Shown: positions 14,380 through 16,930 of the stretch, in pieces
How positions within the stretch are numbered: position 1 is the stretch's first letter
Layout: every line of letters begins with the position of its first letter
Source: DAOSCP01 sp035379625
GTDB taxonomy: Bacteria; Bacteroidota; Ignavibacteria; Ignavibacteriales; DAOSCP01
Direction of reading: 5' to 3'
DNA length: 16,930 nt
NCBI GenBank assembly: GCA_035379625.1
Contig: DAOSVM010000043.1
Location: 1 to 16,930, forward strand
Made by a program: the position numbers and the translations under genes
Notes under the pieces: model-generated
What the model was told of the DNA's origin: nothing
Database searches by the model: none
The model's input: only the letters and a program-made list of their open reading frames with translations

Positions 14380-14805
14380 ATGGGAATCAAAGAAGTAATC
14401 ATCCCTTCTTTACTAATTAAAAATCTTGTTGCCGATAGCAAAAAAGAGGCCCTAAAACAAATTGTAAATGCTTTATACGAAAAATCTTATATCAAAGATT
14501 CTCAAAGTGTGTTAACTTCTTTACTAAAGCGTGAAGATGAAATGTCAACAGAAATTGCTGAAGGTTTGCATTTACCTCATGCAAAATGTGAGGATGTTGA
14601 AGGTATAATTGTAGTATACGCGAATGTAATAGTTGATAATCAAGAAGAACTTTATTTTGTTATTCTAAGCAACAACACACTAGTAAAACAGTATATTAAA
14701 GTTATTAGTATAATTGCTAAACTAATTTCTTCAAATTCATTTATTGAAAAAATTACAAAATGTAAAGAACTAGTTGAAATACAACAAGTATTTCAATTAG
14801 CATAA
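14380..14805 (+). CDS. PTS EIIA-type protein (fructose/nitrogen class)
   Basis: A 141-residue single-domain protein of the mannitol/fructose-type EIIA fold (PTS_EIIA_2), as in FruA-IIA and PtsN. LLKREDEMSTEIAEGLHLPHAK contains the phospho-accepting histidine H67 in LPHAK. It may accept phosphate from HPr, either for sugar uptake or for regulation. No IIB/IIC genes lie nearby, which favours a regulatory or orphan role. The later part (FVILSNNTLVKQYIKVISIIAKLI) departs from the family's usual P-x-x-x-H-L-x-x-L segment: the second active-site His is missing, with Gln or Tyr in that region. The start is placed by GGAGGTG seven bases upstream, inside the switchable leader. A strong terminator follows. 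Confidence 0.85.
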   Translation: MGIKEVIIPSLLIKNLVADSKKEALKQIVNALYEKSYIKDSQSVLTSLLKREDEMSTEIAEGLHLPHAKCEDVEGIIVVYANVIVDNQEELYFVILSNNTLVKQYIKVISIIAKLISSNSFIEKITKCKELVEIQQVFQLA

Positions 14806-14809
14806 ATTG

Positions 14810-14846
14810 AAAGCTACATACTAATATTTGTATGTAGCTTTTTTTA
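14810..14846 (+). terminator. Terminator after the EIIA gene
   Basis: A 12-bp perfect stem, AAAGCTACATAC / GTATGTAGCTTT, with an 8-nt loop runs into a T tract. Confidence 0.9.
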
Positions 14847-14860
14847 TTTTAAAAAATTAT

Positions 14861-14868
14861 TATCTTTG
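14861..14868 (+). promoter_or_regulatory. Possible Bacteroidota-type -10 box (TATCTTTG)
   Basis: TATCTTTG fits TAnnTTTG, the -7 element described in Bacteroidota, 21 bases before the GT9 start. No clear TTG partner is seen about 19 bp upstream. Confidence 0.3.
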
Positions 14869-14889
14869 TAACTTTTAATTGAGGATAAT

Positions 14890-16020
14890 ATGGAAAATTT
14901 TAATATTCCTAATTGTAAAAACTTTACAGGCTATAAACCTTGCTTCCCTGGTTCTACTTGTTATATGGATGGATGTAAAAATGAAAATCCTTTTGGTACA
15001 AAGATTTTGTTTATAAACTTAGATGCTATGGGCGATGTTATAATGTCTACTTCTTATATGCCAGCTATAAAAAGGAAATATCCAGTTTCTACAATATGGT
15101 GGGTAACACTAAAAATATCTGCACCACTACTTGAAAATAACCCTTATATTGATAAAGTATTACCATATGATTTTGAAACTATTTCTATTTTGCAAAATAT
15201 GGAATTTGATGTTCTTTTGAACGTAGATAAATCTTTAAGATCTGGTGCATTAGCAAATATGGTAAAAGCTAAAGAAAAGTATGGCTTTGGTATAAATAAT
15301 AATGGGCAGATCGTTCCTTTAAATCCTTCAGCTGAGTATAATTATAGATTAGGACTCGATGATAATTTAAAATTTAAGGTTAATACAGTTAAAAGATATC
15401 AATATAATAGACAAACTTTTGAACTTGATGATATATGCGATGAATATGTATTTAATTTTACTGATGATGAATTAAAATATATAGATGAATACAAAAAGAA
15501 AATTGGGATTACTAGTCAAGATAAAATAATTATGTTTAATACTGGTTGTTCAAATTTATATCCAAATAAAAAAATGACCATTGAGCAACATATAGATTTA
15601 ATTGAAAGATTTTTGAAATATAATAAATATAAAATCGGTTTAGCTGGAGGTCCTGAAGATACTGAAAGAAATAATTACTTAAAAAATTACTTTGGGGATA
15701 AAATATTCTCAACACCTACAACAGATGGTGTTAGAAGAGGTGCTTGTTATCTTTCCTTAGCTGATGTAGTTATCACCGGCGATTCATTTGGAATGCATTT
15801 ATCCATTGCGCTTAAAAAATACATTATTGCTTGGTTTGGTTTAAGTTGCTGGAGTGAAATAGAACTTTATGGTAGAGGAATTAAACTTTATCCTGAAGGT
15901 TTGAGTTGTGCTCCTTGCTGGAAAAAAGCATGTCCTTTTAACTTAGAATGTATTAAAATGATAGATTTAGATAGAATTGAAAAAGAAACAGTTAATTACT
16001 TGGAAAAATTGAAGAAATGA
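14890..16020 (+). CDS. GT9-family glycosyltransferase (ADP-heptose:LPS heptosyltransferase-like), Cys-rich ends
   Basis: A 376-residue GT-B enzyme of family GT9, which transfers heptose or other sugars to LPS core or surface glycans on the cytoplasmic side. The N-terminal nucleotide-fold motif ILFINLDAMGDVIMST carries D49, matching the catalytic Asp of WaaC. ITGDSFGMHLSIAL carries D298 in the donor-binding position. Before the fold lies a Cys cluster (C9, C18, C24, C29), and near the C-terminus a second one (C340, C343, C348, C354), perhaps binding a metal. GAGG precedes the ATG. TGA overlaps the ATG of the next gene (ATGA), so the two are likely translated together. Acceptor and donor cannot be assigned. 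Confidence 0.88.
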   Translation: MENFNIPNCKNFTGYKPCFPGSTCYMDGCKNENPFGTKILFINLDAMGDVIMSTSYMPAIKRKYPVSTIWWVTLKISAPLLENNPYIDKVLPYDFETISILQNMEFDVLLNVDKSLRSGALANMVKAKEKYGFGINNNGQIVPLNPSAEYNYRLGLDDNLKFKVNTVKRYQYNRQTFELDDICDEYVFNFTDDELKYIDEYKKKIGITSQDKIIMFNTGCSNLYPNKKMTIEQHIDLIERFLKYNKYKIGLAGGPEDTERNNYLKNYFGDKIFSTPTTDGVRRGACYLSLADVVITGDSFGMHLSIALKKYIIAWFGLSCWSEIELYGRGIKLYPEGLSCAPCWKKACPFNLECIKMIDLDRIEKETVNYLEKLKK

Positions 16021-16930
16021 GTAAAAAAGTAGAAAAAACATTTAAAAATCTATTGATTAGTTTATTCAAAAATATTTTTAACCGAAAGAAAATTGAAGCT
16101 ATAAATAAAGATGAAATAAAAAAAGTACTTATTGTTCGTTTAGATAATCGTATTGGTAATCTTGTAATGTTAACACCATTAATTGAAGAAACTGCAAAAC
16201 TCTTTAAAAATATACAATTAGATGTAGTTATTAGTGGAAAATTTCATGAAGTATTAAATAACAATCCGTACATTAATAAAACTTATCTATATGAGCATCA
16301 AAAATTTATCAAAAATCCATTTAAATGGGTCAATTTAATAAATCAACTTAGAAAGAATAAATATGATTTAGTTTTTGATGCTTCGCATCCTCACAGTTTT
16401 TCATTTTCAGATGCATTAATAGCTAATTTAAGTAATCCTCAATTTATTATTGGCTTTGATAGAGATAATAGCTGCAAATTTTATAACTTTTCAATAAAAC
16501 CTAATTTAAATATTCATACAATACAAACTCTTTTGCAGTTATTAGAACCTTTTGATTATAAGAATGATAATTTAATTTTTCCTAAGATATATTTGAGTAG
16601 CGAATTAGAGAATTTTGCCTACGATTTTTATGAAGGAAATAAATTGTCTAATAAAAAAACAGTTATAATTTTCCCCGGTGCTAAAGAAGGAAAAAAATGG
16701 GGAATTGATAATTTTATTAATTTACATAATTCTTTATTAAAATTAGATAAAGATTTAATAATTATTTGGATTTTAGGTCCAGATGAAAATATTTATGAAG
16801 AAAAAATACAAAATTTAAATAATTGTTTAATAACAAAAAACAAAAGCATCCTTGAAAATGCTGCTATAATAAAAAGAGCAAATGGATTTATAAGTGGTAC
16901 AGGTCCAATGCATATATCTGTTGCAGTTGG
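16017..16930 (+). CDS. GT9-family glycosyltransferase, 3' part beyond the window
   Basis: Starts at ATG 16017 overlapping the previous stop by 4 nt and stays open to the window end (304 codons). A basic, Lys-rich N-terminus precedes KVLIVRLDNRIGNLVMLTP, the GT9 N-terminal fold. IIFPGAKEGKKWGIDNF keeps the Lys of the phosphate-binding loop, and GFISGTGPMHISVAVG is the C-terminal donor motif. Two acids common in heptosyltransferases are changed: N48 stands where WaaC has the catalytic Asp (GD to GN), and G294 where it has Asp in DTG or DSG. The neighbour at 14890 keeps both. It may belong to a GT9 subgroup with another chemistry or be inactive. Confidence 0.85.
   Translation, partial: MSKKVEKTFKNLLISLFKNIFNRKKIEAINKDEIKKVLIVRLDNRIGNLVMLTPLIEETAKLFKNIQLDVVISGKFHEVLNNNPYINKTYLYEHQKFIKNPFKWVNLINQLRKNKYDLVFDASHPHSFSFSDALIANLSNPQFIIGFDRDNSCKFYNFSIKPNLNIHTIQTLLQLLEPFDYKNDNLIFPKIYLSSELENFAYDFYEGNKLSNKKTVIIFPGAKEGKKWGIDNFINLHNSLLKLDKDLIIIWILGPDENIYEEKIQNLNNCLITKNKSILENAAIIKRANGFISGTGPMHISVAV

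Overview
The window is a strongly A+T-rich stretch of a Gram-negative chromosome. Lnt (apolipoprotein N-acyltransferase) and two family-9 glycosyltransferases point to an outer membrane with LPS-type glycans. Together with monofunctional BirA next to type III pantothenate kinase, and one TATCTTTG-like -10 box, this suggests the Bacteroidota/Chlorobiota/Ignavibacteria side of the bacteria. That placement is an inference, because no rRNA or other marker is present. Several genes have good Shine-Dalgarno sites, and TAA is the preferred stop.

Layout. (1) Bases 1-417 are the right-hand part of a hairpin-packed element (element A) ending in the inverted repeat GCTTACACCGTCTGAG. (2) 504-4060, + strand: the YchF ATPase, the translational GTPase TypA/BipA (interrupted by one in-frame TGA at a conserved glycine), and a lone CheW. 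(3) 4095-5293, - strand: a ZIP metal transporter and a NifX/NifB-type cofactor-domain protein, both with His-rich C-termini. (4) 5577-6131: element B, a 555-bp gene-free element bounded by 19-bp perfect terminal inverted repeats that match the end of element A. (5) 6223-14171, + strand: a tightly packed ten-gene run, era - EamA transporter - acylphosphatase - ispF - DedA - lnt - PAP2 phosphatase - SpoU methyltransferase - birA - coaX, with junctions from a 20-nt overlap to a 19-nt gap. (6) 14181-14805: a PTS IIA-domain protein behind its own promoter, with a 5' leader carrying a 21-codon ORF and two mutually exclusive hairpins, one of which buries the ribosome binding site. (7) 14890 to the end: two overlapping GT9 glycosyltransferases, the second cut by the window end.

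Functionally, the long operon mixes ribosome and RNA maturation (Era, SpoU methylase), isoprenoid precursor synthesis (IspF), handling of lipid carriers and envelope lipids (DedA, PAP2, Lnt), and cofactor chemistry (BirA, CoaX). The GT9 pair probably adds sugars to surface glycans.

The most unusual content is non-coding. The two elements share ends but differ inside, and three of their four ends have the same design: terminal repeat, 3-5 nt, hairpin, directly abutting second hairpin. The EIIA leader looks like a translation-controlled RNA switch. The UGA in typA is either a recent lesion or base-call error, or a readthrough site.
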